Source: Gemmatimonadota bacterium (GTDB lineage: Bacteria; Gemmatimonadota; Gemmatimonadetes; Gemmatimonadales; GWC2-71-9). From it: a stretch of DNA of 21,718 nt. Below the pieces are notes generated by a model. It had not been told where the DNA came from and ran no database searches. It worked only from the letters and a program-made list of their open reading frames with translations. Both the position numbers and the translations under genes were made by a program. The stretch is from assembly GCA_003221985.1 (NCBI GenBank), contig QHUQ01000165.1, forward strand, positions 1 through 21,718, read 5' to 3'. Positions 13,934 to 21,633 of the stretch are shown here, one piece after another (position 1 is the first letter of the stretch; each line of letters opens with the position of its first letter).

Positions 13934-15126
13934 AAGGCTTCGACGATCACCGCCGCCCCCTGGCCGCCGCCGATGCACGCCGAGCCCAGCCCAAACCGCT
14001 TCTTCTCCCGGCGCAGCGCGTGCAGCAAGTGAATCGTGATGCGCGTGCCGCTCGCCGCCAGCGGATGACCGATGGCGATCGCTCCACCGCAGGCGTTCGT
14101 GCGGGTGCGATCGAGGCCGAGCTCGCGCTCCACCGCCAGGTACTGCGGCGCAAACGCCTCGTTCACTTCGACGAGATCCATCTGCTCGAGTTTCAGCTTC
14201 GCCTTCGCGAGCGCCTTGCGCGCGGCGGGAGCCGGCCCGATGCCCATGTGCTTCGGCTCGACGCCGGCCACGGCCCACGCGACCAGCCGGCCAAGCGGCT
14301 TCAATCCGTGCGCCTTCGCGTATTCCTCACTGGCCAGCACGGTCGCCGCGCCGCCGTCCGCGATGCCGGATGCGTTGCCCGCGGTCACGAGACCGTCCTT
14401 CTTGAAGTAGGGCTTGAGCGCGCTGAGGATCTCGAGCGTCGTATCGGGGCGCATGTGCTCATCGGCGCGAAACTCGACTTCCTTCCCCTTCACCTTGATC
14501 GTGACGGGCACGACTTCGTCCTGGAAGGCGCACGCGTCCCACGCCTGCTTCGCCCGCTGCTGTGACAGGACGGCGACTTCGTCCACCTCTTTGCGCGTCA
14601 GCTTGTACTTCTCGGCCAGGCTCTCGGCAGTCTCAGCCATGGAGAGCCCGCACTGCGGGTCCTTCAGGGATTCCCACAGCAAGTCCTCGAGTGGCGCCGG
14701 GCCGAGGCGCAATCCCCAACGCGCACCGCGCACGACGTGCGGCGCCTGGCTCATCGACTCCGCGCCGCCGGCCAGTACTGCCTCGGTTTCGCCAAGGAGG
14801 ATCAGCTGTGCGCCCTGTGTGATCGCCTCGAAGCCGGAGCCGCACAACCGATTCACCGTCACCGCCGGCGTCTCGATCGGCAGGCCGGCCTTGAGCCCGA
14901 CGTGGCGGGCCATGTAGATGGCGTCCGCCGAGGTCTGGAGCGCGTTCCCGAACACGACGTGACCGAAGTCGCTCGCGGGAACGCCGGAGCGCTGGATGGC
15001 ATGCCGCGACGCCGCCGCGCCCAACTCGATGGCCGACAAGTCCTTCACAGAGCCGCCGAAGGACCCGAATCCCGTCCGTACGCCCGACAGGAAGACGACG
15101 TCTTTGGTGGCGCCCTGGGTTTTCAT
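13930..15126 (-). CDS. Acetyl-CoA acetyltransferase (thiolase)
   Basis: A 398-residue thiolase that condenses two acetyl-CoA or cleaves 3-ketoacyl-CoA. The nucleophile Cys95 is in [11 protein letters not shown], followed by [46 protein letters not shown] (His354) and [12 protein letters not shown] (Cys384) form the rest of the active site. Length and motifs are normal for AtoB/PhaA-type enzymes. ATG 15126 has GGAG eight bases upstream. It is the first gene of a run with stop/start overlaps continuing through SPFH, and it supplies the substrate for the 3-hydroxybutyryl-CoA dehydrogenase encoded three genes on. A long upstream extension to 15201 has no support. Confidence 0.93.
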   Translation of the reverse strand: MKTQGATKDVVFLSGVRTGFGSFGGSVKDLSAIELGAAASRHAIQRSGVPASDFGHVVFGNALQTSADAIYMARHVGLKAGLPIETPAVTVNRLCGSGFEAITQGAQLILLGETEAVLAGGAESMSQAPHVVRGARWGLRLGPAPLEDLLWESLKDPQCGLSMAETAESLAEKYKLTRKEVDEVAVLSQQRAKQAWDACAFQDEVVPVTIKVKGKEVEFRADEHMRPDTTLEILSALKPYFKKDGLVTAGNASGIADGGAATVLASEEYAKAHGLKPLGRLVAWAVAGVEPKHMGIGPAPAARKALAKAKLKLEQMDLVEVNEAFAPQYLAVERELGLDRTRTNACGGAIAIGHPLAASGTRITIHLLHALRREKKRFGLGSACIGGGQGAAVIVEAL

Positions 15127-15193
15127 GAGAGGAACTCCATCATAAGTGGGCGGAATATGAGCTTGCAGTCGGTGCGACGGTAGGTCGTTACTG

Positions 15194-15244
15194 GAAAACA
15201 CGAGCGGCGGACGGCATTGTTCCCCATCCGCCGCTCGTGTTTTC
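15194..15244 (-). terminator. Strong hairpin terminator after the HTH/propeller gene
   Basis: An 18-bp perfect stem (15194-15211 with 15227-15244; arms begin gaaaacacgagcggcgga) encloses a 15-nt loop and ends in TTTTC, giving A/T runs on both sides. It lies 28 bp beyond the propeller gene stop and before the thiolase operon, so it separates two transcription units. It could work in both directions. The remaining ~70 bp before the thiolase ATG should hold the operon promoter, but I see no convincing pair of hexamers. Confidence 0.85.
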
Positions 15245-15271
15245 GGGCGCCCGCGTCTCAGCGCGCGCGCA

Positions 15272-16669
15272 TCACCGCACGATGTCTACCCAGCCGGCCT
15301 CGTTAGCCACAACGGCGAGGGTGCCGAGCCTGTCGAACGCGATATGACGCGGGAGCCCGCCCGGCTCCAGCGTACCGACGGACTCCAGGGTGTGAGCGTC
15401 CAGCATCGCGATTTGCCCCGCGGTCCGCAGGCTGGCGTACACGACGCTCTGATCGGGAGTCAGCGCGACCTCGTCCACCGGCGTCGCGAATTTCCGTCGC
15501 ACGATCTGTCCGGTCGGCAGATGGACGAGATCCAGCCAGCCGTGCTCGTTGCCGCTATACAGCCGCGTCCCGTCGTGCGAGATCGCCACGCCGAGCGGTT
15601 GGCCGCCCAATTCATAGCGACGGACGATGGCAAGGCTACGGGCATCCAGTTCGACGATACCGCCCGCTTTCCAGGTCGGTACGTACACGCGATTGCCCGC
15701 CGGGTGGACCGCCAGCTCAGTGCACGCCTGAGGAAGGGCAACGCACCGGACGACGCGGCCGCCGTTGTCGGACAGCGCGCAGGCACACAGGCGGTCGAGA
15801 TTGGTGGTGACGTACAGGGTTCGGCCATCGGGCGACAACGCAGCGCCCAGCGGGTCGCCTTCCATGGCGATCGCGCCGGTGCGGCGTCCCCACGCCAGAT
15901 CGACGACGGCGACATCTTTCGTGAACTGGTTCGTCACCCAGGCGCGGTCACCGGATGGTGCGAGGACGATGCGCGTGGGTGCGACGCCGACGGGTAGAGC
16001 GCCCATCTCGCTGAGTGGCTCGAGCCGCAGGCGCTGCAGCACGGCGGCGTGCGTGCGTGTCAGCCAGCCGGTCCCATCGGGGGTGACGGAGACGTCGAAG
16101 GGGTAGCCGCCGATCTGCAGTCGTGCCGCCAGGACGCCCCGAGGCTTGCGTGCCTCGATCACCGGAGCCGGCGCGGCGCGACGGAGGGTCAAGGGACTCG
16201 TCTGGCGCTGGGCCGCCGGCTGCACGTGCGGCCGCAGTGCCAGCTCCGGCATGCCGCTGTCCTTCCAGATCGTGCGGAACCGTAGGATCGCGCCGGCAAT
16301 GCCGCCGCGGCGCACGCACGACCACGGCTGTCCCATGAGGCGGCGAACCAGCCGGTAGCAGGTGGCGGGCTCGAGGTGCGACTCGCGCGCCAGCGCGAGC
16401 AGCGATGCGCCTGTCTGCTCCGACTGGAGGACCCAGTAGAAGACGCGCGTCCACCCGGCGAGCTCCTCGAGCGGCGGAAGGCTGGCGCGCCGCAGGGTCC
16501 GGGCAACCTGATGACGAGTGCGCAGCCCTACAAAGGTGGCGACGTCGCTCGCAGCGGGGAGGAGACCGTTCTTGCACGCCAGCACGTCGAGCACAGCGCG
16601 TGCTTCACCTGATAGAGAGGGAATGGCGACGTTCAGGATTTTCGCTAACGGAAGCGGTGGCACGACCAC
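15272..16669 (-). CDS. Fusion of an N-terminal HTH domain with a YVTN-type beta-propeller
   Basis: A 465-residue protein with no signal peptide or membrane segment. Residues 20-135 are helical and resemble AraC-type DNA-binding domains (SLLALARESHLEPATCYRLV, then RRLMGQPWSCVRRGGIAGAI). Residues about 180-465 form repeated blades with the pattern 'PxGxxxxV(T/A)N/S...V.D...': YPFDVSVTPDGTGWLT, APSGDRAWVTNQFTKDVAVVD, SPDGRTLYVTTNLDRL, HPAGNRVYVPTWKAGGIVEL, SHDGTRLYSGNEHGWLDLV and TPDQSVVYASLRTAG. These match the YVTN/YncE propeller family. GTG 16669 has AAGG five bases upstream. The role is unknown; a cytoplasmic DNA-binding sensor is the simplest reading. Confidence 0.78.
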   Translation of the reverse strand: MVVPPLPLAKILNVAIPSLSGEARAVLDVLACKNGLLPAASDVATFVGLRTRHQVARTLRRASLPPLEELAGWTRVFYWVLQSEQTGASLLALARESHLEPATCYRLVRRLMGQPWSCVRRGGIAGAILRFRTIWKDSGMPELALRPHVQPAAQRQTSPLTLRRAAPAPVIEARKPRGVLAARLQIGGYPFDVSVTPDGTGWLTRTHAAVLQRLRLEPLSEMGALPVGVAPTRIVLAPSGDRAWVTNQFTKDVAVVDLAWGRRTGAIAMEGDPLGAALSPDGRTLYVTTNLDRLCACALSDNGGRVVRCVALPQACTELAVHPAGNRVYVPTWKAGGIVELDARSLAIVRRYELGGQPLGVAISHDGTRLYSGNEHGWLDLVHLPTGQIVRRKFATPVDEVALTPDQSVVYASLRTAGQIAMLDAHTLESVGTLEPGGLPRHIAFDRLGTLAVVANEAGWVDIVR

Positions 16670-16741
16670 CTCATCCTTCGCAGGACGAAATTATGTGCTA
16701 GCTGTACCCCGCCAATAAACGGAGGGTCTATCAACAGACTC

Positions 16742-17794
16742 TCAAATCAGCGCGCTCACTGCCTCTGCCACCGCCCGTGTGCTGGCGCTGCCCCCGAGAT
16801 CAGGAGACCGAACGTCCGCCGTAAGTGCCGCGCGCACCGCCCGCTTAAGGTCAAGCGCGGCGTCGGGATGGCCCAAGTGCTCGAACATCAAGCCACCCGT
16901 CAACATGGCCGCCATGGGGTTCGCGACGCCCTTGCCGGCGAGCGACGGCGCCGAGCCATGCACCGGCTCGAACAGCGCCCGGCGGCTGCCGGGGTGCAGG
17001 TTTGCGCTGGCGGCGAGGCCGAGCCCCCCCACCAGCCCCGCGCCGAGATCGGAGAGGATGTCTCCGTAGAGGTTGTTCGTCACGATGACTTCGAAGCGCT
17101 GCGGCTCACGCACCAGCTCGAGGGCGAGGGCGTCGACGTAGCGGTGCTCGGCGGCGACGTCCGGGTATTCCCGAGAGACCGCCTGGAACTTCTCCTGCCA
17201 GATGCGGTGCGCGGGAATCGCGTTCGCCTTGTCACTCATCGTCACGCGATGCTTGCCGTGCGCCTGGGCCCACGCGAAGGCGGCCCGGATGATCCGCTCG
17301 ACACCTTTCCCCGTGTTCACTTCTTCCGCGACAAACTCGTCGCCGGACGCACGCCCGCGTCCGAGATATTGGCCTTCAGTGTTCTCGCGAAAAATCACGA
17401 AGTCGATGGCGTCTCGATTACGGAGGGGCGTCAGGTCGGGGTGCAGCAACTCCACCGGCCGAAAATTGACGTACAGATCGAGCTTGAATCGCAGGCCGAG
17501 CAGAATGTCTCGCGCGTGCTCGTTGCCGGGGACACGCGCATCACCCAGCGCGCCGAGGAAAATCGCATCGACATCGTTCTGGAGGTGGCGAAGCGCGGCG
17601 TCCGGCAGCGTTTCACTGGTCTTGAGGTAGTGATCGGCAGAATAGGGCAGGCGTTCCCAGTGGAGCGTGAGTCCGTGCTTGGCAGCGACACGGTCGAGCA
17701 CTGGAATCGCAGCCTCGACCACTTCAGGCCCGATGCCATCTCCTGCGATAACCGCGACCTTGGCCGTCCGGCCGTCCGGCCGTCCGGCCGTCAT
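16742..17794 (-). CDS. Isopropylmalate/isocitrate dehydrogenase-family enzyme (probable 3-isopropylmalate dehydrogenase)
   Basis: A 350-residue NAD-dependent beta-decarboxylating dehydrogenase. Visible motifs are VAVIAGDGIGPEVVEAA, FRENTEGQYLGRG (substrate-binding region), MSDKANAIPAHRIWQEKF (catalytic Lys), VTNNLYGDILSDLGAGLVGG (metal-binding Asp) and EPVHGSAPSLAGKGVANPMA (NAD-binding). The RENTEG motif occurs in LeuB of some phyla, in tartrate dehydrogenase and in homoisocitrate dehydrogenase, so the substrate is open; leucine synthesis is the commonest role, but no leuACD neighbours are present. ATG 17794 overlaps the zinc-ribbon stop (ATGA). Residues 2-10 are encoded by an 8-bp tandem repeat. 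Confidence 0.85.
   Translation of the reverse strand: MTAGRPDGRTAKVAVIAGDGIGPEVVEAAIPVLDRVAAKHGLTLHWERLPYSADHYLKTSETLPDAALRHLQNDVDAIFLGALGDARVPGNEHARDILLGLRFKLDLYVNFRPVELLHPDLTPLRNRDAIDFVIFRENTEGQYLGRGRASGDEFVAEEVNTGKGVERIIRAAFAWAQAHGKHRVTMSDKANAIPAHRIWQEKFQAVSREYPDVAAEHRYVDALALELVREPQRFEVIVTNNLYGDILSDLGAGLVGGLGLAASANLHPGSRRALFEPVHGSAPSLAGKGVANPMAAMLTGGLMFEHLGHPDAALDLKRAVRAALTADVRSPDLGGSASTRAVAEAVSALI
17762..17792. repeat. 8-bp tandem repeat (3.9 copies) at the dehydrogenase start
   Basis: The unit ggccgtcc is repeated three times exactly plus seven bases of a fourth copy. On the coding strand it directly follows the ATG at 17794 and encodes TAGRPDGRTA. As the period is 8, each added or lost unit would shift the reading frame at the N-terminus, which could make expression phase-variable or simply mark slippage. 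Confidence 0.85.
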
Positions 17795-18435
17795 TCGAAT
17801 CCAGTGGGGCGTCCGCACGCCAGGCAGTACGCCCAACCGACGTCCAGCGCGCTGCCACAACCGGGGCACTTGAGCTCGCCCTCCTGCGGCTGCCCGCAAT
17901 GCGGGCAGAAGCGCGCGTCGCGCTTCGCGGGCAGGACGCCGCCGCAGTACTCGCACTGATTCGCGTTGAGCGCGTCTTTCGGCTTCGGTGCCCGGAACGC
18001 CGCCCGCGGAGCGAAGGGCACGGGGACGGGATTCTCGCCTGTCGTGTCCAGCAGGTCTTCATCTTCTGCGGCGCCGGACGGCGCATACGCCCGATCGGCG
18101 AGGAGCACGCGCTCGGCGGCGCGGCCGTTCACCATCACTTGCGCATCGGGAAACGTCCGGAAGTACGCCGGGTCGGGGTTGATCGTCGCGATCTCGCGCT
18201 GCATCGCTTCGCGCACGTTCTCGGGTTCGAGCTGCACGTAGCTGCGCTCGCCGGCGAGCAGCCGCAGCACCGCCATCTCGTAGTCCTGGTGGGTCGCCAC
18301 GTTGAGCCGGGAGCGGTTGGAGCGATAGGGGACGAGGCGTTCGTAGATCTCCGCCGCCGAAAAGGGGACCGCGACTCGCGTTTCTCGCGCGAGTGCCGCC
18401 ACCAGCAGTCCGAACAACCGGTCGAGTTCGTCCAT
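17791..18435 (-). CDS. Double zinc-ribbon protein of unknown function
   Basis: A 214-residue protein. The N-terminal half (1-100) is helical with no family recognised (MDELDRLFGLLVAALARETR; YERLVPYRSNRSRLNVATHQ). After an acidic, Pro-rich linker, the C-terminus carries four CxxC pairs forming two zinc ribbons: CEYC (161-164) with CPHC (177-180), and CPGC (190-193) with CLAC (204-207). ATG 18435 starts after two small hairpins. Its stop overlaps the following dehydrogenase start, so the two are coupled. A role in protein or nucleic-acid binding is possible. Confidence 0.82.
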   Translation of the reverse strand: MDELDRLFGLLVAALARETRVAVPFSAAEIYERLVPYRSNRSRLNVATHQDYEMAVLRLLAGERSYVQLEPENVREAMQREIATINPDPAYFRTFPDAQVMVNGRAAERVLLADRAYAPSGAAEDEDLLDTTGENPVPVPFAPRAAFRAPKPKDALNANQCEYCGGVLPAKRDARFCPHCGQPQEGELKCPGCGSALDVGWAYCLACGRPTGFE

Positions 18436-18445
18436 GTTTGGTGTA

Positions 18446-18494
18446 CCCGGGCTAAGAGCCCGGGCTCGGCATTGAGTGCGCCCTTGAAGGGCGC
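18446..18494. repeat. Pair of adjacent small hairpins before the zinc-ribbon gene
   Basis: Two palindromes lie side by side: cccgggct-aag-agcccggg (18446-18464) and gcgccctt-g-aagggcgc (18478-18494). They fill the gap between the dCMP deaminase stop (18508) and the zinc-ribbon start (18435). No T-run follows on either strand, so they look more like a REP-type repeat than an intrinsic terminator, but could still reduce read-through or stabilise the upstream mRNA. Confidence 0.65.
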
Positions 18495-18507
18495 GTGATC
18501 TCTTCCA

Positions 18508-18993
18508 TTACGCGCCATTCCTCCAGGCACTCATCCAGCGGTTGTACAGGACCGGCATGATGCCGCCCTGCTGCAACACTTCCACACCCGAGGGATCGCG
18601 GTAGGCCTTGCGGTAGAACACGTGGGTGACGCCGGAATTGATTATCAGCTTCGCACACATCACGCAGGGCGAGGCGCTCACGAACACGACCTTGTCGCGC
18701 ACGTTGCCGGGCGCTTTCACGAGCGCGTTCATCTCCGAATGAATGCATCCACAATTGCCCGGCACCGCGGAGTCGCACTTGTTGGGGAGGCCGCGTGCAT
18801 TGCCGTTGTAGCCGATCGCGAGGACGTTCTCGAGGCGCTGATCGGTGACGACGGTCCCCACCTGCAGGCGCGCGCAGGTCGAGCGCTTGGCCAGCTCTTC
18901 CGCCATGCGCATGTACACCTCGTACAGCGGAATCCGATCGACACTCACCGATTGATCGGCGGCCAACACGTGGTCCTTACTTGATCCGCTCAT
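18508..18993 (-). CDS. dCMP/cytidine deaminase family protein (probable deoxycytidylate deaminase)
   Basis: A 161-residue zinc-dependent deaminase that would convert dCMP to dUMP, the substrate of thymidylate synthase. The zinc and catalytic motifs are CIHSEMNAL (His85, Glu87) and SPCVMCAKLI (Cys110, Cys113). The N-terminal YMRMAEELAKRSTCARLQVG and GYNGNARGLPNKCD segments are typical of dCMP deaminases rather than tRNA adenosine deaminases. ATG 18993 has a perfect AAGGAG four bases upstream and overlaps the end of the RNase H-like gene by 17 bp. It may supply dUMP, which is notable since the local thyX looks broken. Confidence 0.9.
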   Translation of the reverse strand: MSGSSKDHVLAADQSVSVDRIPLYEVYMRMAEELAKRSTCARLQVGTVVTDQRLENVLAIGYNGNARGLPNKCDSAVPGNCGCIHSEMNALVKAPGNVRDKVVFVSASPCVMCAKLIINSGVTHVFYRKAYRDPSGVEVLQQGGIMPVLYNRWMSAWRNGA

Positions 18994-19558
18994 GCAGCTC
19001 CTTGTCGGGGTCGAAGTCCAGGTACTTGCCGCGGGCGCGCTGCTGGGCGAGCCAGGTGTCGAATCCCGAGGGAATGAGGCCGTTGGAGCGCTCCTGCTTG
19101 TCAGCGGCGCGGATCGCCAGGGCGTTCGCGTATTCGTTCTTCACGTGCTCGTTGTGGCCACGCACCCAGCCCCATTCCACAGTATGGGCGGCATCGACCT
19201 GATCGAGCTTCTGCCAGAGGTCGGCGTTCTCGAGCGCGCCCGTTTTGCGGCGCCAGCCGCGAGCCTTCCAATCCTTGCGCCACTCCTTCATGCCTTTGAC
19301 CAGATACTCGGAGTCGGAGACGAAGTGCACGAGCGCGTGACGCCATTGGCGCCGAATCCATTCCAGCGCCGCAATCGCGCCCGCCAGCGCCATCTTGTTG
19401 TTCGTCGTTTGCGGCGAGCACTCGTAGAAGTCCCAGCGCGCCACGCTGTCCCCCGCCGGCGCCTCGATCAATGCCGCGTTGCCGCCCCGGCTCGGCTTGG
19501 TGGAATCGTTGCCGAGGCAGCTTTCGTCGGCATGCACCAGCACGAACGGTGTCGTCAC
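18977..19558 (-). CDS. RNase HI-like protein with altered active-site residues
   Basis: A 193-residue protein with the RNase HI fold. It shows LVHADESCLGN (Asp11, the first catalytic position), TTNNKMALAGAIAALEWI, VHFVSDSEYLVKGM (Asp82), WKARGWRRKTGALENADLW and VEWGWVRGHNEHVKNEYANA. In E. coli RNase HI the second acidic residue is the Glu in NNRME; here that position is Ala57. The fourth, Asp134 of NERCDELA, aligns with Asn145 in NEYANALA. Two of the four DEDD residues are therefore missing in this alignment by eye. It may be an inactive or altered RNase H that binds RNA/DNA hybrids. A basic C-terminal tail of about 40 residues follows. GTG 19558 overlaps the USP stop (GTGA). Confidence 0.82.
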   Translation of the reverse strand: MTTPFVLVHADESCLGNDSTKPSRGGNAALIEAPAGDSVARWDFYECSPQTTNNKMALAGAIAALEWIRRQWRHALVHFVSDSEYLVKGMKEWRKDWKARGWRRKTGALENADLWQKLDQVDAAHTVEWGWVRGHNEHVKNEYANALAIRAADKQERSNGLIPSGFDTWLAQQRARGKYLDFDPDKELHERIK

Positions 19559-20310
19559 GGCTGAATGACCACCGGAATATCGGTATGCAGCAAGATCTCC
19601 TCGGCGTGCGAGACCGTCACGTCGCTGCGGCGTCCCGACCCGACATGGGCGCCCGCAAACAGCGCATCGCACTGGGTGCGCTCGATCACGCGCGCGACCG
19701 CCGCTCCGGGCGTGCCCGGCTCGATGTGCGTGACGTAGGCGACGCCTTGCAGCGACAGCATGGCTTCGGCCTCGCCGATGACCATCGTGCCGACGGCTGG
19801 ATCGATCGTCGCGTGAATGACGTGCACCGTGCTGTGCGTGACGCTGGCGAAGCGCGCCACCAACTCCAGCGCGCGCTGGGCCGTCTCGCGCCCGTCGTAC
19901 GCCACCGCGCAGGCGCTCATCGGCGACGGCTTGCTGGCGCACACGATCACGGTCCGCTCCGCGATACGGATCAACGACGACACGGTCTTGCCAAGTACAT
20001 CTGCGGGCGACGAGCGGCCGCGCCGGCCTACCAGCACCGTGTCCACGTCACGCGCGAGCGCGGCGAGCTCGGCATCGGGGTCGCCGTGCTTGAGGACCGT
20101 CTCCACCACGAGGCCGGCATCCTTGACGCGCTCCTGCGCCCGCTGCAATAGCTCCCCGGCATCGGACGCGCGGCGCCCGCGGCCATGCGTCTCCTTCACG
20201 TGCGCGACGACGAGTCTCGACGTGAAGCGATGACCCAGCATGACCGCCTGCTCCAACGCTTCGTCGGCGCTCGGGCTGCCGTCCAGGCCGATCAGCAGGC
20301 GTGTGAACAC
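19555..20310 (-). CDS. Tandem-domain universal stress protein
   Basis: A 251-residue protein with two UspA-type domains (about 1-125 and 135-251). Domain 1 begins FTRLLIGLDGSPSADEALEQ and has VLVGRRGRSSPADVLGKTVS, close to the ATP-binding G-x2-G-x9-G-S/T signature. Domain 2 (ACAVAYDGRETAQRALEL; LFAGAHVGSGRRSDVTVSHA; IPVVIQP) has a weaker signature. GTG 20310 is the start. It lies in an overlapping run with the 78-aa gene upstream and the RNase H-like gene downstream. Role: a cytoplasmic stress-response protein of unknown target. Confidence 0.9.
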   Translation of the reverse strand: MFTRLLIGLDGSPSADEALEQAVMLGHRFTSRLVVAHVKETHGRGRRASDAGELLQRAQERVKDAGLVVETVLKHGDPDAELAALARDVDTVLVGRRGRSSPADVLGKTVSSLIRIAERTVIVCASKPSPMSACAVAYDGRETAQRALELVARFASVTHSTVHVIHATIDPAVGTMVIGEAEAMLSLQGVAYVTHIEPGTPGAAVARVIERTQCDALFAGAHVGSGRRSDVTVSHAEEILLHTDIPVVIQP

Positions 20311-20325
20311 GGCGGGTGACGGTGC

Positions 20326-20562
20326 TCAGGGGAGCACCGCGAAGCTCTCCAGGTCGCGGAGCCGGAAGGTCAGGAGCTCGCCGGTCATCGGCAGGCGCCC
20401 TGCCAGCACGTCGTCCCGTCCGCTCGTTTCAAGACGCTCGGCCACGACGACATATTCGGTCCCCCGGCGCCGCAGCGCTACCCGGAGATGCTGGCGCACG
20501 GCGCGCTCCAGCGCATCCAGGGCGTCGGGGCTCAGGGCGCGGTACTCGGGGATTGCCGGCAC
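20326..20562 (-). CDS. Small hypothetical protein (78 aa)
   Basis: Unrecognised protein starting at GTG 20562, six bases after the selD stop, and ending 15 bases before the USP start; the spacing and shared strand support it as real. Its sequence is well-behaved for a small alpha/beta protein: MPAIPEYRALSPDALDALER, VRQHLRVALRRRGTEYVVVA, then RLPMTGELLTFRLRDLESFA. No Cys, no membrane segment and no motif that gives a function. Confidence 0.65.
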   Translation of the reverse strand: MPAIPEYRALSPDALDALERAVRQHLRVALRRRGTEYVVVAERLETSGRDDVLAGRLPMTGELLTFRLRDLESFAVLP

Positions 20563-20568
20563 AAGCCG

Positions 20569-21615
20569 TCAGCGCACCGCGATCGCGCCCGGCACGCCCC
20601 GCGCGAGGCGGCCGATCCGCGCCACGACTGGTGTCCCTTCACGCTGCAGCGCCGTGAGCAGGGTGTTCGCGCGATCGGGGTCCACGGCAATCAGCAGCCC
20701 TCCCGACGTCTGCGCGTCGAACAGCAGCACGCGCATCGCTTCCGCGACGCCGGGCTCGAACGTCACGTGCGGCGCCAATGCCTCGCGGTTCCGTTTGGTG
20801 CCACCGGGAATCGCCCCTCGTGCGACGAGCTCGACAGCCTTGGGGAGCAGCGGCACGGCCGCGGCGTCGATCTCGGCGGACACGCCGCTGGCTATCAGCA
20901 TGTTGTGCAGGTGCCCCAGCAGGCCGAAGCCCGTCACGTCAGTCGCGGCATGCACGCCTCCGCCGGTGGCACGCATGGCGCGCGCCGCACCCGCATTGAG
21001 GGTGGTCATCGATTGCACCGCCGGCGCGAGTTCCGCGGCCGTGGCGAGGTCGCCCTTCAACGCGGTGCTGAGGATGCCGGTCCCGATCGGCTTGGTGAGC
21101 ACCAGCGCGTCGCCCGCGCGCGCGCGCGCCAGCGTCACGATGCGGTTGGGATGCACCTCGCCGATGGCGACCATCCCGTACTTGGGCTCGGGATCGTCGA
21201 CCGAGTGGCCGCCGAGCACGAATGCCCCGGCTTCGCGCGCGATGTCGGCGCCGCCGCGCAGGACTTCCCCCAGCAGCTCGTAGGGCAGCGTGTCGCGCGG
21301 CCAGCCGACGAGATTGAGCGCGAGCAGCGGCGTGCCGCCCATCGCGTACACGTCGGAGAACGCGTTCGCGGCGGCGATCCGCCCGAAGTCATACGCGTCG
21401 TCGACGATCGGCGTGAAGAAATCGACGGTCGCGACGATCGCGCGGTCCGGCGTCAACTGGTACACGGCGGCGTCGTCCCGGGTCGAGGCATCGACCAGGA
21501 TGCGTGGATCAGTCAGGGTCGGCACGTGGCGCAAGACCTGCGCCAACTCGGCGGGGCCGAGCTTGCAGGCTCAGCCGGCGCCGTGCGAGAGCGCAGTCAG
21601 TCGAATGGTTGTCAT
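20569..21615 (-). CDS. selD: Selenide, water dikinase (selenophosphate synthetase), a probable selenoprotein with in-frame TGA
   Basis: SelD makes selenophosphate from selenide and ATP, the selenium donor for selenocysteine and selenouridine. The frame from ATG 21615 reads MTTIRLTALSHGAG, then TGA (21573-21571), then ACKLGPAELAQVLRHVPTL and on to the stop at 20569 (348 codons before the stop). The TGA is exactly where SelD has its catalytic Cys or Sec (GAG-C/U-x-C-K), next to the conserved Lys18. Further motifs: DDAAVYQL, TVDFFTPIVDDAYDFGRIAA, NAFSDVYAMGGTPLLALNL, ATDVTGFGLLGHLHNM and DAQTSGGLLIAV. An ORF finder that stops at TGA would start at TTG 21546 and lose the active site. The organism must therefore have the Sec-insertion machinery, none of which is in this window. 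The ribosome-binding site is weak. Confidence 0.93.
21537..21573 (-). promoter_or_regulatory. Candidate SECIS-like hairpin at the selD TGA codon
   Basis: Immediately after the TGA (21573-21571) the mRNA can fold: cctgc (21569-21565) with gcagg (21541-21537), then aa/tt, then ctcgg (21561-21557) with ccgag (21551-21547) around a ccccg loop, with small bulges. Position and size suit a bacterial SECIS. The apical loop lacks the G-U/GG feature of the well-studied enterobacterial SECIS, so SelB recognition here is only inferred. Confidence 0.5.
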
Positions 21616-21633
21616 GTGGTCCAGCGAAGATAG

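Noticed and set aside
21538..21546. TTG at 21546 as the selD start
   Set aside because: It would remove the catalytic GAG-U-ACK motif; the frame continues upstream through a single TGA that coincides with the known Sec/Cys site.
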